From Cohaesibacter haloalkalitolerans (GTDB lineage Bacteria; Pseudomonadota; Alphaproteobacteria; Rhizobiales; Cohaesibacteraceae): a stretch of DNA of 64,000 nucleotides. Each line of letters opens with the position of its first letter. The stretch's first letter is position 1. Both the position numbers and the translations under genes were made by a program. This document shows, piece after piece, positions 25,239-33,004 of the stretch. The DNA is taken from NCBI RefSeq assembly GCF_003574655.1, contig NZ_QNUM01000001.1, positions 806,001 through 870,000 of the forward strand. The letters run 5' to 3'. Below the pieces are notes generated by a model. The model did no database searches. It saw nothing but the letters and a program-made list of their open reading frames with translations, and was not told the DNA's origin.

Positions 25239-25252
25239 TTGCGGCAAATCAA
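25239..25252. promoter_or_regulatory. FNR/FixK-like half-conserved site
   Basis: TTGCGGCAAATCAA matches TTGAT-N4-ATCAA in 8 of 10 defined positions. It lies about 177 bp upstream of the hydrogenase-operon start codon, where oxygen control would be expected. Confidence 0.3.
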
Positions 25253-25289
25253 ACTGGTGCATGGTTTGCGTATAATCGGAAAATGCGCG

Positions 25290-25301
25290 TGAATTAATTC
25301 A
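25290..25301. repeat. 12-bp perfect palindrome
   Basis: TGAATTAATTCA in the AT-rich region upstream of the hydrogenase operon; a possible operator but short enough to occur by chance. Confidence 0.35.
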
Positions 25302-25420
25302 TTTCGCAAATTTTACGACACGGTTTTGTTGTAATTTCTGGAAGTATTAAAATGTGGTGAAACTTAAACAGGTTAGAGTGCTGTTGAGAGCTCTTCAAAA
25401 CTGATAATGCTCAAGAATAG

Positions 25421-25445
25421 AAGCAGGAAATGGACTTTCCTGCTT
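25421..25445. repeat. Inverted repeat, 10-bp arms
   Basis: AAGCAGGAAA and TTTCCTGCTT flank a 5-nt spacer (TGGAC). No T-tract follows, so an operator or mRNA leader hairpin is more likely than a terminator. Confidence 0.5.
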
Positions 25446-25584
25446 GAGTTGGCTTGTGATTAATACTTTAGTATTGCTCGTCGTTTGATGTGTTGACTAT
25501 GGTCCTTTGGGCTCAGTTTTTATAATTTTCCTCGAAAGATATTCAGCTGCCGCGAAAATGATGGTGTTGTTAAGCGGAGTTGTC

Positions 25585-26622
25585 ATGCGTCAATCGGAAG
25601 GTCGTAAGATGTCCCATTCATCACAGTCATCTTTGGATCGTCGTGCCATGCTGCGGTGGGGTGCCGGGGCGGCGCTGGCCGGTGCATTCGGAGGGCTTGG
25701 CGGTATCGGGGCTAGTGCCAGCGACAGCGGGCTTGTCCTCTGGGGTATTCCAGCTTCGCCGTCTGCGGTCTTTGCCCGTGCGGCGCTGTCTTCAACCCTA
25801 GCAAAGGCTGCGCCGGGTGTCCGCTTCGACGTCTGGAAGAGCACCGACCAGATGCGGGCCGGGATCGCATCCGGTGACTTCAAGATGTTTGCCACGTCCA
25901 CCTATGCGGCTGCCAACTTCTTCAATCGCGGGGCGGGAACCGTGATGGTCAACGTGGTCACATGGGGTGTGCTCTATGTGATGGCGCGAGACGAGAGTAT
26001 CCATAGGATTGAGGATCTGGCAGGCAAACGGGTGTTGCTGTCGAACAAGAATGAAGCGCCCGATCTGCTGTTTCGTCTGGTACTCAAATGGTCTGGACTG
26101 GACCCGGACAAGGATGTGACGCTCGACTATGTCGGCTCGCCGGGGGAAGCCGTGCCGCTTTATCTGGCCGGGCGAGGGGATGTGGCGGTGTTGCATGAAC
26201 CCTCGTCCACCGCAGCCCTGTTTCGTGCAAAGAAGGCGGGCGTGCCGCTTTATCGGGCGATCGACATCACCGAGGTCTATGGTGCCCATACCGGCCGAGG
26301 CCCGCGCATTCCGCAGGTCGGGCTGGCGGTCAATCCTGCCTTTCTGGAAGAAAAGCCGGAGGTTGTCCGGGCTGTGCACGAAGCCTGCGTTGAGGCCGGG
26401 CAATGGACGATGGCCAACTGGGACGAAGCTGGCAAGCTGGCCGCCCAGTCACTACCGTTGCCCGCGCCGGTTATTGCCAAGTCCCTGCCTTTCGTGCATC
26501 TCGATGTGCTATCGGCCAAAGAGGCGCAGGCTGACATTGAGCTGTATTTCGAGCATCTGATGAGCCTTGATCCGGGGATTGTCGGCGGGCGGAAACCGAC
26601 TTCAGACTTTTACTGGGGGTAG
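25585..26622 (+). CDS. ABC transporter substrate-binding protein, NitT/TauT type
   Basis: Encodes 345 residues if started at ATG 25585 (AAGCGGAG upstream) or 337 from ATG 25609 (GGAAGG upstream). The N-terminus carries a Tat-like signal: SLDRRAMLRWGAGAALAGAF followed by GLGGIGASA. The body has the pattern of SsuA/TauA/NrtA-type binding proteins: KSTDQMRAGIASGDFKMFA, VLYVMARDESIHRIEDLAGK, NKNEAPDLLFRLVLKWSGLD and GDVAVLHEPSSTAAL. It would act in the periplasm and deliver a small anion or aromatic/sulfonate-type ligand to the permease encoded next; the ligand is unknown. It is the first gene of a three-gene operon with 1-2 bp or overlapping junctions. Confidence 0.85.
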   Translation: MRQSEGRKMSHSSQSSLDRRAMLRWGAGAALAGAFGGLGGIGASASDSGLVLWGIPASPSAVFARAALSSTLAKAAPGVRFDVWKSTDQMRAGIASGDFKMFATSTYAAANFFNRGAGTVMVNVVTWGVLYVMARDESIHRIEDLAGKRVLLSNKNEAPDLLFRLVLKWSGLDPDKDVTLDYVGSPGEAVPLYLAGRGDVAVLHEPSSTAALFRAKKAGVPLYRAIDITEVYGAHTGRGPRIPQVGLAVNPAFLEEKPEVVRAVHEACVEAGQWTMANWDEAGKLAAQSLPLPAPVIAKSLPFVHLDVLSAKEAQADIELYFEHLMSLDPGIVGGRKPTSDFYWG

Positions 26623-26623
26623 T

Positions 26624-27436
26624 GTGGGCAAGACCGATCAGCGCAGAACACAACGGGGAAAAAGGGGCAGGGGGATGCGTCGCGCCCTGCTGTTTGCGGC
26701 CGGGGTCGGGCTGATGCTGGTGCTCTGGCAGGCGGGCCATGTTGCCTATGGCTCTCTTGTTCTGCCCGGTGTTGGCGAAACTCTTGTCAAGCTTCAGCGG
26801 CTAATCGGGAGCGGTGAGGTTGGGGATGCGCTTCAGGCCACGGCCTTCAATGCGCTGACGGGCTGGTGCCTCAGCGTGCTGATTGGCGTTGTTGCCGGTG
26901 GGCTTGCGGGTCGGTTCGAGGAACTGCGCTTTCTGTTGCAGCCAGTGGCGATCATTCTTCTGGGCGTTCCGGCGATTGCATGGGTGGTGCTGGCGCTGTT
27001 GTGGTTCGGAGGCCGGTGGGCGGTGGTGTTCACTGTGGCGGTTGCCACGGCGCCGATGGTTTTTGCCGCCGCTGTTCAGGCTGTGCGAAGCCTTGACAGT
27101 GATCTGGCCAGAATGGCGCGGGCCTTCCGTGCTCCGCCCCGGGCGATGCTGTTCGATGTCTATGCCCCGCATATGCTGGGCTATCTCTATCCGGCCCTTG
27201 CGACCACGCTGGCGATGTCGTGGAAGGTGTCTATTATGGCTGAGCTGCTTTCCGGCTCCGGCGGCATTGGCGACGGGATCGCGGCTGCGCGGGCACGAGT
27301 CGATACGGCCGAGCTGCTGGCCTGGGTCGTGGTGGTGGTGGCTATCCTGATCATGCTGGACCAGCTGTTGTTGCGGCTGGTGCGTGAGCGGATGCATGTC
27401 TGGCGGCAAGAGGAGGAGGGCCATGGCGATGGATGA
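26624..27436 (+). CDS. ABC transporter permease, NitT/TauT type
   Basis: Encodes 270 residues from GTG 26624, which follows the substrate-binding gene's TAG by one base and has GGGGGTAG as ribosome site; ATG 26675 is an alternative. It has a basic N-terminus, then about six helices. The SsuC/TauC-type coupling loop is seen in ARMARAFRAPPRAMLFDVYA followed by PHMLGYLYPAL, and the typical LLGVPAIAWVVLALLWFG segment. It forms the membrane channel for the neighbouring ATPase and binding protein. It overlaps the ATPase gene by 14 bp. Confidence 0.88.
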   Translation: MGKTDQRRTQRGKRGRGMRRALLFAAGVGLMLVLWQAGHVAYGSLVLPGVGETLVKLQRLIGSGEVGDALQATAFNALTGWCLSVLIGVVAGGLAGRFEELRFLLQPVAIILLGVPAIAWVVLALLWFGGRWAVVFTVAVATAPMVFAAAVQAVRSLDSDLARMARAFRAPPRAMLFDVYAPHMLGYLYPALATTLAMSWKVSIMAELLSGSGGIGDGIAAARARVDTAELLAWVVVVVAILIMLDQLLLRLVRERMHVWRQEEEGHGDG

Positions 27437-28154
27437 CGCCCTGCTTGCGCTTTCCGGCGTTGGGTTTGCTTATGGCGAGCGAGTGGTGCTGTCGGGCATC
27501 GATCTCGCCTGTCGGCGCGGACAGGTGGTTGCCCTCATGGGGCCTTCCGGGGCTGGCAAGACAACGCTGCTGTCGCTGGTGCTTGGAGGCAATCAGCCCG
27601 CAGAGGGGAAGCTTGCCTGTCGGGCAGAGCGATTGTCCGAGATGTTTCAGGAACCGCGTCTGTTGCCATGGCGCAACGCTTTGGACAATGTTGCCTTCGC
27701 GCTCAAGGCACAACCCGTCTCGGGGCGCGAACGGGTGGCGAGGGCAGAGGCGATGCTGGATGCGGTGGGCCTGCCGAGGGCCAGTCACCGGCAGTTTCCC
27801 CATCAGCTCTCAGGCGGCATGCGGCAGCGGGTGTCACTGGCGCGGGCGCTGGTCATCGAGCCGGACCTGTTGCTGCTCGACGAACCGTTTGATGGTCTTG
27901 ATGTTGCGCTGGTCAGGCAGATGCAAACCCTGCTGCTTTCCCGTGTCGCTGATCGGGGCATGGGCATCGTGATGGTGACCCACGATGCCCGACACGCCGC
28001 CGCGATGGCTGACCGGATTTGGGTGCTGTCAGAAGCCCCGGCTCGCATCGTGGCCTGCTTCGATGGGGCGAAAGACCGCTCCGGCCCATCCTGTCTGGCG
28101 CTGGCCGATCGGATCGAGCAGGCATTGCTCTCCGCTTCTAGAGGAAGCCCTTGA
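27423..28154 (+). CDS. ABC transporter ATP-binding protein, NitT/TauT type
   Basis: Encodes 243 residues from ATG 27423, preceded by GAGGAGGAGGGCC. Walker A is LMGPSGAGKTTLL, the Q-loop MFQEPRLLPWRN, the signature LSGGMRQRVSLARAL, Walker B LLLLDEPFDGLD and the switch His VTHDARHAA. The MFQEPRLLPW sequence is characteristic of the SsuB/TauB/NrtD group. It energises import by the two preceding gene products. The 3' end overlaps the convergent TauE/SafE gene by 17 bp. Confidence 0.93.
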   Translation: MAMDDALLALSGVGFAYGERVVLSGIDLACRRGQVVALMGPSGAGKTTLLSLVLGGNQPAEGKLACRAERLSEMFQEPRLLPWRNALDNVAFALKAQPVSGRERVARAEAMLDAVGLPRASHRQFPHQLSGGMRQRVSLARALVIEPDLLLLDEPFDGLDVALVRQMQTLLLSRVADRGMGIVMVTHDARHAAAMADRIWVLSEAPARIVACFDGAKDRSGPSCLALADRIEQALLSASRGSP

Positions 28155-28905
28155 GGCCGCCAGCGAGCATGAGCAGGGCGAGGGCCGTGATGACGACCCG
28201 GAAGGCTTTGCGAAACAGCCCCTCATCCATGATGTGCAGCAGCTTGCTGCCGGTAAGAGTGCCCAGATAGCCGGACAGGATCATCGCACCAATGAGACCC
28301 AGCCAGTCGGTATAGACAAAGCCGATGAAGCCGAAGGCGATGATCTTCAGGCCGTGCGACAGGGTCATTGCAGTGGCGTGGGTGGCCACGACCTGTTTAC
28401 GATCTGCAACCCGGCTGGATATCAGGGCTGCAATCAGCGGCCCTGTTGCGCCCACGAACATATTGGCAATCGCCGCTATCAACGCCCCGACGGTGACGAT
28501 GCTGTCGCCTCTGGCGGCGAGCCGCGGGGTTGGCAGCCATGTGATGGTCAGCACGAACAGGGCAAGAATGATTTTCAGCACGGCATCAGGCAAGGCAACG
28601 ACGATCTGCGAACCGATGATGGTTCCGACAACCGAGCCGACGAGCAATAGCCCGATCAGCCGCCATCTTATGTGGCTGCGCAAATGCCAGGCGCGTCCGG
28701 CGTTGGATCCCATCTGCACCGTTCCGTGCAGGGGAATGAGCGTGGTGACGGGGATGACCATGCCGAGTATGGCCAGAAGTGCCACCCCGCCGCCGATGCC
28801 GAAGGCCGCTGTGAAGGCCGATGTGCAATAACTGGCAAAGATCAGACCCCAGAGGGTGATCTCGTCGAGTTGGGTGTTGGCAAACAGGGGCAGGGCTTCG
28901 AGCAA
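28138..28905 (-). CDS. TauE/SafE family sulfite exporter-like permease
   Basis: Encodes 255 residues, starting at TTG 28905. It shows the two-repeat TauE/SafE pattern: FTAAFGIGGGVALLAILGMV with PLHGTVQMGSNAGRAW in the first half and MFVGATGPLIAALISSR with HATAMTLSHGLKIIAFG in the second. The family exports sulfite, sulfoacetate or other organic anions. Its convergent position beside a sulfonate-type ABC operon hints at sulfonate metabolism, but there is no desulfonating enzyme nearby. The start codon is weakly supported, with no good ribosome site. Confidence 0.87.
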   Translation of the reverse strand: MLEALPLFANTQLDEITLWGLIFASYCTSAFTAAFGIGGGVALLAILGMVIPVTTLIPLHGTVQMGSNAGRAWHLRSHIRWRLIGLLLVGSVVGTIIGSQIVVALPDAVLKIILALFVLTITWLPTPRLAARGDSIVTVGALIAAIANMFVGATGPLIAALISSRVADRKQVVATHATAMTLSHGLKIIAFGFIGFVYTDWLGLIGAMILSGYLGTLTGSKLLHIMDEGLFRKAFRVVITALALLMLAGGLKGFL

Positions 28906-28936
28906 CGGCTATTGTCTCGTCTGTTGAGGGCACATG

Positions 28937-28966
28937 TTGATACGTCTTGATACGTCTCGATACGTC
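28937..28966 (+). repeat. Three tandem 10-bp repeats
   Basis: TTGATACGTC, TTGATACGTC, TCGATACGTC in direct succession, immediately upstream of the TauE/SafE gene on its 5' side. Confidence 0.8.
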
Positions 28967-28976
28967 GGGGAGGGGC

Positions 28977-29006
28977 AAAAAAAGAGCCGGGCTTTGACCC
29001 GGCTCT
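28977..29006 (-). terminator. Intrinsic terminator of M20 amidohydrolase
   Basis: On the minus strand AGAGCCGGG pairs with CCCGGCTCT over a 6-nt loop, followed by a run of seven Ts. Confidence 0.9.
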
Positions 29007-29018
29007 CTGTGACTGTCA

Positions 29019-30185
29019 TCAGGCGGGCAGCAACTCTTCAACCAGCTTGGCCCAGTAGGAGGCTCCGATCGGAATGATCTCGTCGTTGAAATCATACTCC
29101 GGATGGTGCAGTGGGGCCGAGTCGCCGTTGCCGATGAAGATGAAGGCACCCGGGCGCTCCTGCAGCATGAAGGAGAAGTCCTCTGCGCCCATGGTGGCGA
29201 CGATATTGTCCTCGACCTTGTCCGCGCCCGAGATGGATTTGGCCACCTTGACTGCGATTTCTGTCTGGGCCGGATGGTTGACGGTCACCGGGTAGTCGCG
29301 CTTGTAGTCGAGGGTTGCCTTGGCGCCATAGACGGCCGCCGTGCCCTCGATGATTTCTCTGAGGCGCTTTTCGGCCATGTTGCGGGTTTCCGGATTGAGC
29401 GTGCGCACAGTGCCCTCGATGAGACCGGTTTGCGGGATCACGTTGTCGGTAAAGCCGGCTTCGACGTGGCACAGGGAAATGACGATGGAATCCTGTGGGT
29501 CGACATTGCGGCTTGCGATGGACTGCACCGCCTGAATGATGGCCGCGATCACCAACACCGTGTCGATGCACTCATGCGGTTTGGCAGCATGGCCGCCACT
29601 GCCTTCGACATTGATGTAAATGCGGTCGGCTGATGCCATCAAGGATCCCGGACGGGTGTGGAACGCGCCCAGTGGCACGTTTGGCCAGTTGTGCATGCCA
29701 TAGACCTGCTCGATGTTCCAGCGATCCATCAGGCCGTCCTCGACCATGGCGCGGGCGCCGCCGCCACCTTCCTCGGCCGGCTGGAAGATGAGAACGACTT
29801 CACCATCAAAATTGCGGGTTTCCTGCAGATATTTGGCGGCTGCGAGCAGCATCGAGGTGTGGCCGTCATGGCCGCAGGCGTGCATTTTGCCCTCGACCTT
29901 GGAGGCATAGGGCTTGCCGGTTGCTTCGTGCAGCGGCAGGGCATCCATGTCCGCGCGCAGGCCGATGGTACGGCCCGATTTGTTGCTCTTGCCCTGAATG
30001 ACGGCGACAACGCCCGATTTGCCAACACCTGAGGTGATGTTGGTGATGCCGTAGGATTTCAGTTCGGCAATGACTCGGGTGGTCGTCTTGTGGACGTCAT
30101 ACTGTAGCTCCGGATATTGGTGAAGGTCCTGGCGAACTTTCTGGATCTCGTTCTGAAATTCGGCAATTCGATTGATAATGGGCAT
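29019..30185 (-). CDS. M20 family amidohydrolase (hippurate-hydrolase-like)
   Basis: Encodes 388 residues, the usual M20D length. Metal-binding and catalytic signs are GLRADMDALPL, KMHACGHDGHTSMLL (Cys/His ligands), the FQPAEEGGGGARAMVEDG Glu pair, GMHNWPNVPLG, and the dimerisation segment VEGSGGHAAKPHECID. A final metal His lies in LHHPEYDFND. The family hydrolyses N-acyl amino acids or amino-acid conjugates in the cytoplasm; the exact substrate cannot be told. It is divergent from the D,D-carboxypeptidase gene and ends at a strong terminator. Confidence 0.92.
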   Translation of the reverse strand: MPIINRIAEFQNEIQKVRQDLHQYPELQYDVHKTTTRVIAELKSYGITNITSGVGKSGVVAVIQGKSNKSGRTIGLRADMDALPLHEATGKPYASKVEGKMHACGHDGHTSMLLAAAKYLQETRNFDGEVVLIFQPAEEGGGGARAMVEDGLMDRWNIEQVYGMHNWPNVPLGAFHTRPGSLMASADRIYINVEGSGGHAAKPHECIDTVLVIAAIIQAVQSIASRNVDPQDSIVISLCHVEAGFTDNVIPQTGLIEGTVRTLNPETRNMAEKRLREIIEGTAAVYGAKATLDYKRDYPVTVNHPAQTEIAVKVAKSISGADKVEDNIVATMGAEDFSFMLQERPGAFIFIGNGDSAPLHHPEYDFNDEIIPIGASYWAKLVEELLPA

Positions 30186-30565
30186 TGGGTTGACCTTTGT
30201 CTTTCCGGAAGGCTTGTTCGGGCTTTGTCAATCAGTGATGATTTTGGTTTTGTGTCCGTGTGCGGCGCTATGAAGGACAGCTTCGCGCACAAGACTGACT
30301 GGGATGGGCACGGCTCTCGGGGGTGCCATGCAATGGGGCCAGATTAGTCAGATGGCCGGAGCGGGGCAAGGGCTTTTGTTGGAAATGGTGGCCTTCTTCG
30401 CAGGCTTTCTAAGGAAATGCACTGATCCTTTCCTGCATAGTGATTTGAGGTGTTTTTGGGGCTTTTGCTCTGGCCTTGTCTTGTTCGTGCCTTTATCTTG
30501 CGATAGAGATGAAACGCAGCCGCCCGTCCTATCATTGCCATTTCCTTTGGGAGTTTCAGTTCTTC
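30186..30565. promoter_or_regulatory. Divergent intergenic region
   Basis: 380 bp between the M20 amidohydrolase (minus) and D,D-carboxypeptidase (plus) genes, expected to hold both promoters. No gene, repeat or clear operator was seen. Confidence 0.4.
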
Positions 30566-31813
30566 ATGAGTGACCTTATCGTCATCAGACGCCGGTATTC
30601 GCTTGCCCGACGTGCTGTTTTTCGGCCCCTTGTCACCACATTCCTGCTGGTGCTGGCCGTTGTTCAGGCGCAGGTCGCATGGGCCAATGCAAGCGGTGCG
30701 AAAGCGGCCTCCGGTCAGGCTCCGAAGCCAGAGCTGGAGCTTTCGCAGAATCCGATGCTGCTGATGGATGTGGCAACGGGCAATGTGCTCTATCAGAAGA
30801 ACGCGAACCAGAAATGGTATCCGGCCTCGCTGACAAAGCTGATGACCGCCTATGTGATTTTCAGGGCAATTGAAACGGGCGAGATTTCCGAGGACAGCGT
30901 GCTCACCGTGTCCGAGCATGCGCTGTCCTATCCGCCTGCCAAGATGGGCCTGCCGGTTGGCACCAAGCTGACCGTTGGCAATGCGCTGCGCATGATGCTG
31001 GTCAAGTCGGCCAATGATATTGCCGCTGCGCTTGCCGAGCGGGTCGGTGGCAGCGAAGCGGGCTTTGCCGAGCGGATGAATGCGGAAGCCCAGCGGCTTG
31101 GCATGCATGCCTCGCATTTTGTCAACGCCAATGGCCTCTACGCCTCCGGCCACGTGTCCTCGGCTCGGGACATGGCTGTTGTGGCCCGGCAGATCCTGAT
31201 CGAGTTTCCGCAATATAGGACCCTGTTCCAGATCCCGGCCATTCGTCATGGCAAGCGGGTTCTGCGCTCGTACAACACGCTGCTGGAGCATTTCCGTGGC
31301 GCCAATGGCATGAAGACCGGCTTTGTCTGTGCGTCCGGCTACAACATCGTCGGCGCTGCGACCCGCAACGGGCGGCAGTTGATGGCGGTGGTCATGGGGG
31401 CTCCAACCTCACAGATCCGGGCCGAGACGGCAGCCTTCCTGCTGACCGAGGGCTTTGAGCGTCAGGACATGCGGTCAGGTTCTGGTGTTCCGATCACGCA
31501 GGAAACAGCCTTCGGCCCCATCAGGTCGGTGGGGGACATGCGGTCTCAGGTTTGCCCCAACGGGCAGGTCAAGTGGACCCCGGAGGTCAAGTATAACGTC
31601 AGCTATCTGTCGCCGCGCTTCACGCTGATGGATCCAGTGCGAGTCTATGCCGGTGTTCGCTCCGTGGAGCAGCCGGTCATTCTGCCGCCATCGCTGCCGC
31701 ATCTGCCGCAGTTTGCGCCGAAGGAAAAGGTTGCGGCCCAGCCAGTCCAGCCAGCCCAGCCGCAGAAGGGTGACGTCATCCGGCTTGCTCAGTTGCCGCG
31801 ACCCAAGCCCTGA
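30566..31813 (+). CDS. D-alanyl-D-alanine carboxypeptidase (S11, DacA/DacF type)
   Basis: Encodes 415 residues from ATG 30566; ATG 30509 is possible. A signal peptide is visible (FRPLVTTFLLVLAVVQAQ then VAWA). Penicillin-binding motifs are SxxK in WYPASLTKLMTAY, SxN in VKSANDIAAAL and KTG in NGMKTGFVCASGYN. It trims the terminal D-Ala of peptidoglycan stem peptides in the periplasm. The C-terminal approximately 90 residues are Pro/Gln-rich (PVQPAQPQKGDV) and have no clear amphipathic anchor helix, so it may be soluble. The TusA-like gene is convergent with it. Confidence 0.92.
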   Translation: MSDLIVIRRRYSLARRAVFRPLVTTFLLVLAVVQAQVAWANASGAKAASGQAPKPELELSQNPMLLMDVATGNVLYQKNANQKWYPASLTKLMTAYVIFRAIETGEISEDSVLTVSEHALSYPPAKMGLPVGTKLTVGNALRMMLVKSANDIAAALAERVGGSEAGFAERMNAEAQRLGMHASHFVNANGLYASGHVSSARDMAVVARQILIEFPQYRTLFQIPAIRHGKRVLRSYNTLLEHFRGANGMKTGFVCASGYNIVGAATRNGRQLMAVVMGAPTSQIRAETAAFLLTEGFERQDMRSGSGVPITQETAFGPIRSVGDMRSQVCPNGQVKWTPEVKYNVSYLSPRFTLMDPVRVYAGVRSVEQPVILPPSLPHLPQFAPKEKVAAQPVQPAQPQKGDVIRLAQLPRPKP

Positions 31814-31840
31814 CGTCCGCGCTTCGGGACGGGCGCGGGG

Positions 31841-32071
31841 TTAATCCTGCCCACTTCCCTTTTCAAGGATGAAGGACAGCCGGTCGCCGCACTGGCTGGC
31901 CTCGATCAGTCGATGCCCCTTCTGAGTGCAGAAGTGGGGAATGTCGATGGCGGCCATCGGATCAGTCGCCAGCACATGCAGTCGCGATCCCTCTGCCATG
32001 TTTGCCAATGCCTTTTGTGTGTGCAGCACCGGCAAGGGACATTTGAGGTCTGACAAATCCAGTTCCTGCAT
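31841..32071 (-). CDS. TusA family sulfurtransferase
   Basis: Encodes 76 residues from ATG 32071 (MQELDLSDLKCPLP), the normal TusA size. The hallmark CPxP is present as LKCPLPVLHTQKAL, carrying the sulfur-accepting Cys. ATGs at 32101 and 32119 are in frame and would add 10-16 residues rich in Gly and basic residues; AGGAAAGG lies before 32071. TusA proteins carry persulfide sulfur to tRNA thiolation or other sulfur pathways. No tus partner genes are nearby, so its specific pathway is open. Confidence 0.9.
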   Translation of the reverse strand: MQELDLSDLKCPLPVLHTQKALANMAEGSRLHVLATDPMAAIDIPHFCTQKGHRLIEASQCGDRLSFILEKGSGQD

Positions 32072-32226
32072 CGCGCCGCCTTTCCTGCCGCCCTGTGACA
32101 TACCGCTCTCTTTTACCATTGAATGTGGCCCCCGAACGGGGTTCCTTGCTGGCGACTATATTTGTCTTCTGTTTTTCATTCAAATCAGCAAGGATGCTAC
32201 AACGTGTTTTTACATAGAATTGCGAG

Positions 32227-32772
32227 ATGATGATGATTGCACCAAATGATGTTCTGGATTTCTGGTTTTCCGCTGACCCCAAACTCTGGTTTGCCAAGAA
32301 CAATGCCTTTGACATGCGAATCCGGGTCGGGTTTGGCATGGCGCTGGAAGAGGCCCGGCAGGGGCGTCTTGATGACTGGCGCGAAACCTTCCGTGGCAAG
32401 CAGGCTCTGATCATTGTGCTCGATCAGTTCTCCCGCAATCTCTATCGCGGTATTCCTGATGCTTTCTCGCAGGATGCGGTTGCCCTTGCGCTGGCCCACG
32501 AGATGGTCCGGCAGCCCGAATGGGACAGCCTTTCTGGGCCCGAGCAGCAGTTTGCCGTCATGCCGATGATGCATTCCGAAGATCTGGCCGATCAGCAGAG
32601 CTGCCTCAGATGGATGGAGCAGACTGGCATAGAGGGGGCGATCAAGGCGGCACGGGAGCATCTCGACATCATCTACCGCTTTGGGCGCTTTCCGCATCGC
32701 AATGGGGTTCTGGGGCGGGAGTCCAGCGCCGAGGAACGGCAATTCCTGGCCGACGGTGGCTTTGCGGGGTGA
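32227..32772 (+). CDS. DUF924 family protein
   Basis: Encodes 181 residues with the DUF924 pattern: NDVLDFWFSADPKLWFAKN at the N-terminus, LIIVLDQFSRNLYRG in the centre, and RFPHRNGVLGRESSAEE near the end. The family is widespread in Proteobacteria and adopts a helical, TPR-like fold, but its function is unknown. Three consecutive ATG codons begin the gene; the first is used here. It is divergent from tusA with a short intergenic region. Confidence 0.9.
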   Translation: MMMIAPNDVLDFWFSADPKLWFAKNNAFDMRIRVGFGMALEEARQGRLDDWRETFRGKQALIIVLDQFSRNLYRGIPDAFSQDAVALALAHEMVRQPEWDSLSGPEQQFAVMPMMHSEDLADQQSCLRWMEQTGIEGAIKAAREHLDIIYRFGRFPHRNGVLGRESSAEERQFLADGGFAG

Positions 32773-33004
32773 TCAATCCGGCAGGGTTGCGCCAGGTGCA
32801 GTTAACCATTTGTAGATGATTTTGTTTCGCATAGTGTATTTTTCGTATATGAAACTACTTAAATTGAGTGGGCCTGCGGGCTTGTCGCGGTGACGTTCCA
32901 TGGTTCGGGATGTTTGCCTTTCGGAAACGGATTTATGCGAGACTGTCATTTCCCATTGGGCAACCGATTGCGCGAATGACATCTGCTTGCAGGGAACTGA
33001 TCAG

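Larger units (their letters stand above)
25063..25584. promoter_or_regulatory. Hydrogenase/ABC-transporter divergent regulatory region
   Basis: This 522-bp gene-free stretch lies between the hydrogenase operon (minus) and the ABC substrate-binding gene (plus). It is markedly AT-rich from 25260 to 25560. It contains an FNR/FixK-like sequence (25239-25252), a perfect 12-bp palindrome (25290-25301) and a 10-bp inverted repeat (25421-25445). No gene or RNA was recognised. Confidence 0.5.

Noticed and set aside
22066-25275. 1069-codon plus-strand frame opposite the hydrogenase operon
   Set aside because: Despite its length it is an antisense open frame over two genes full of conserved Fe-S and nucleotide motifs.
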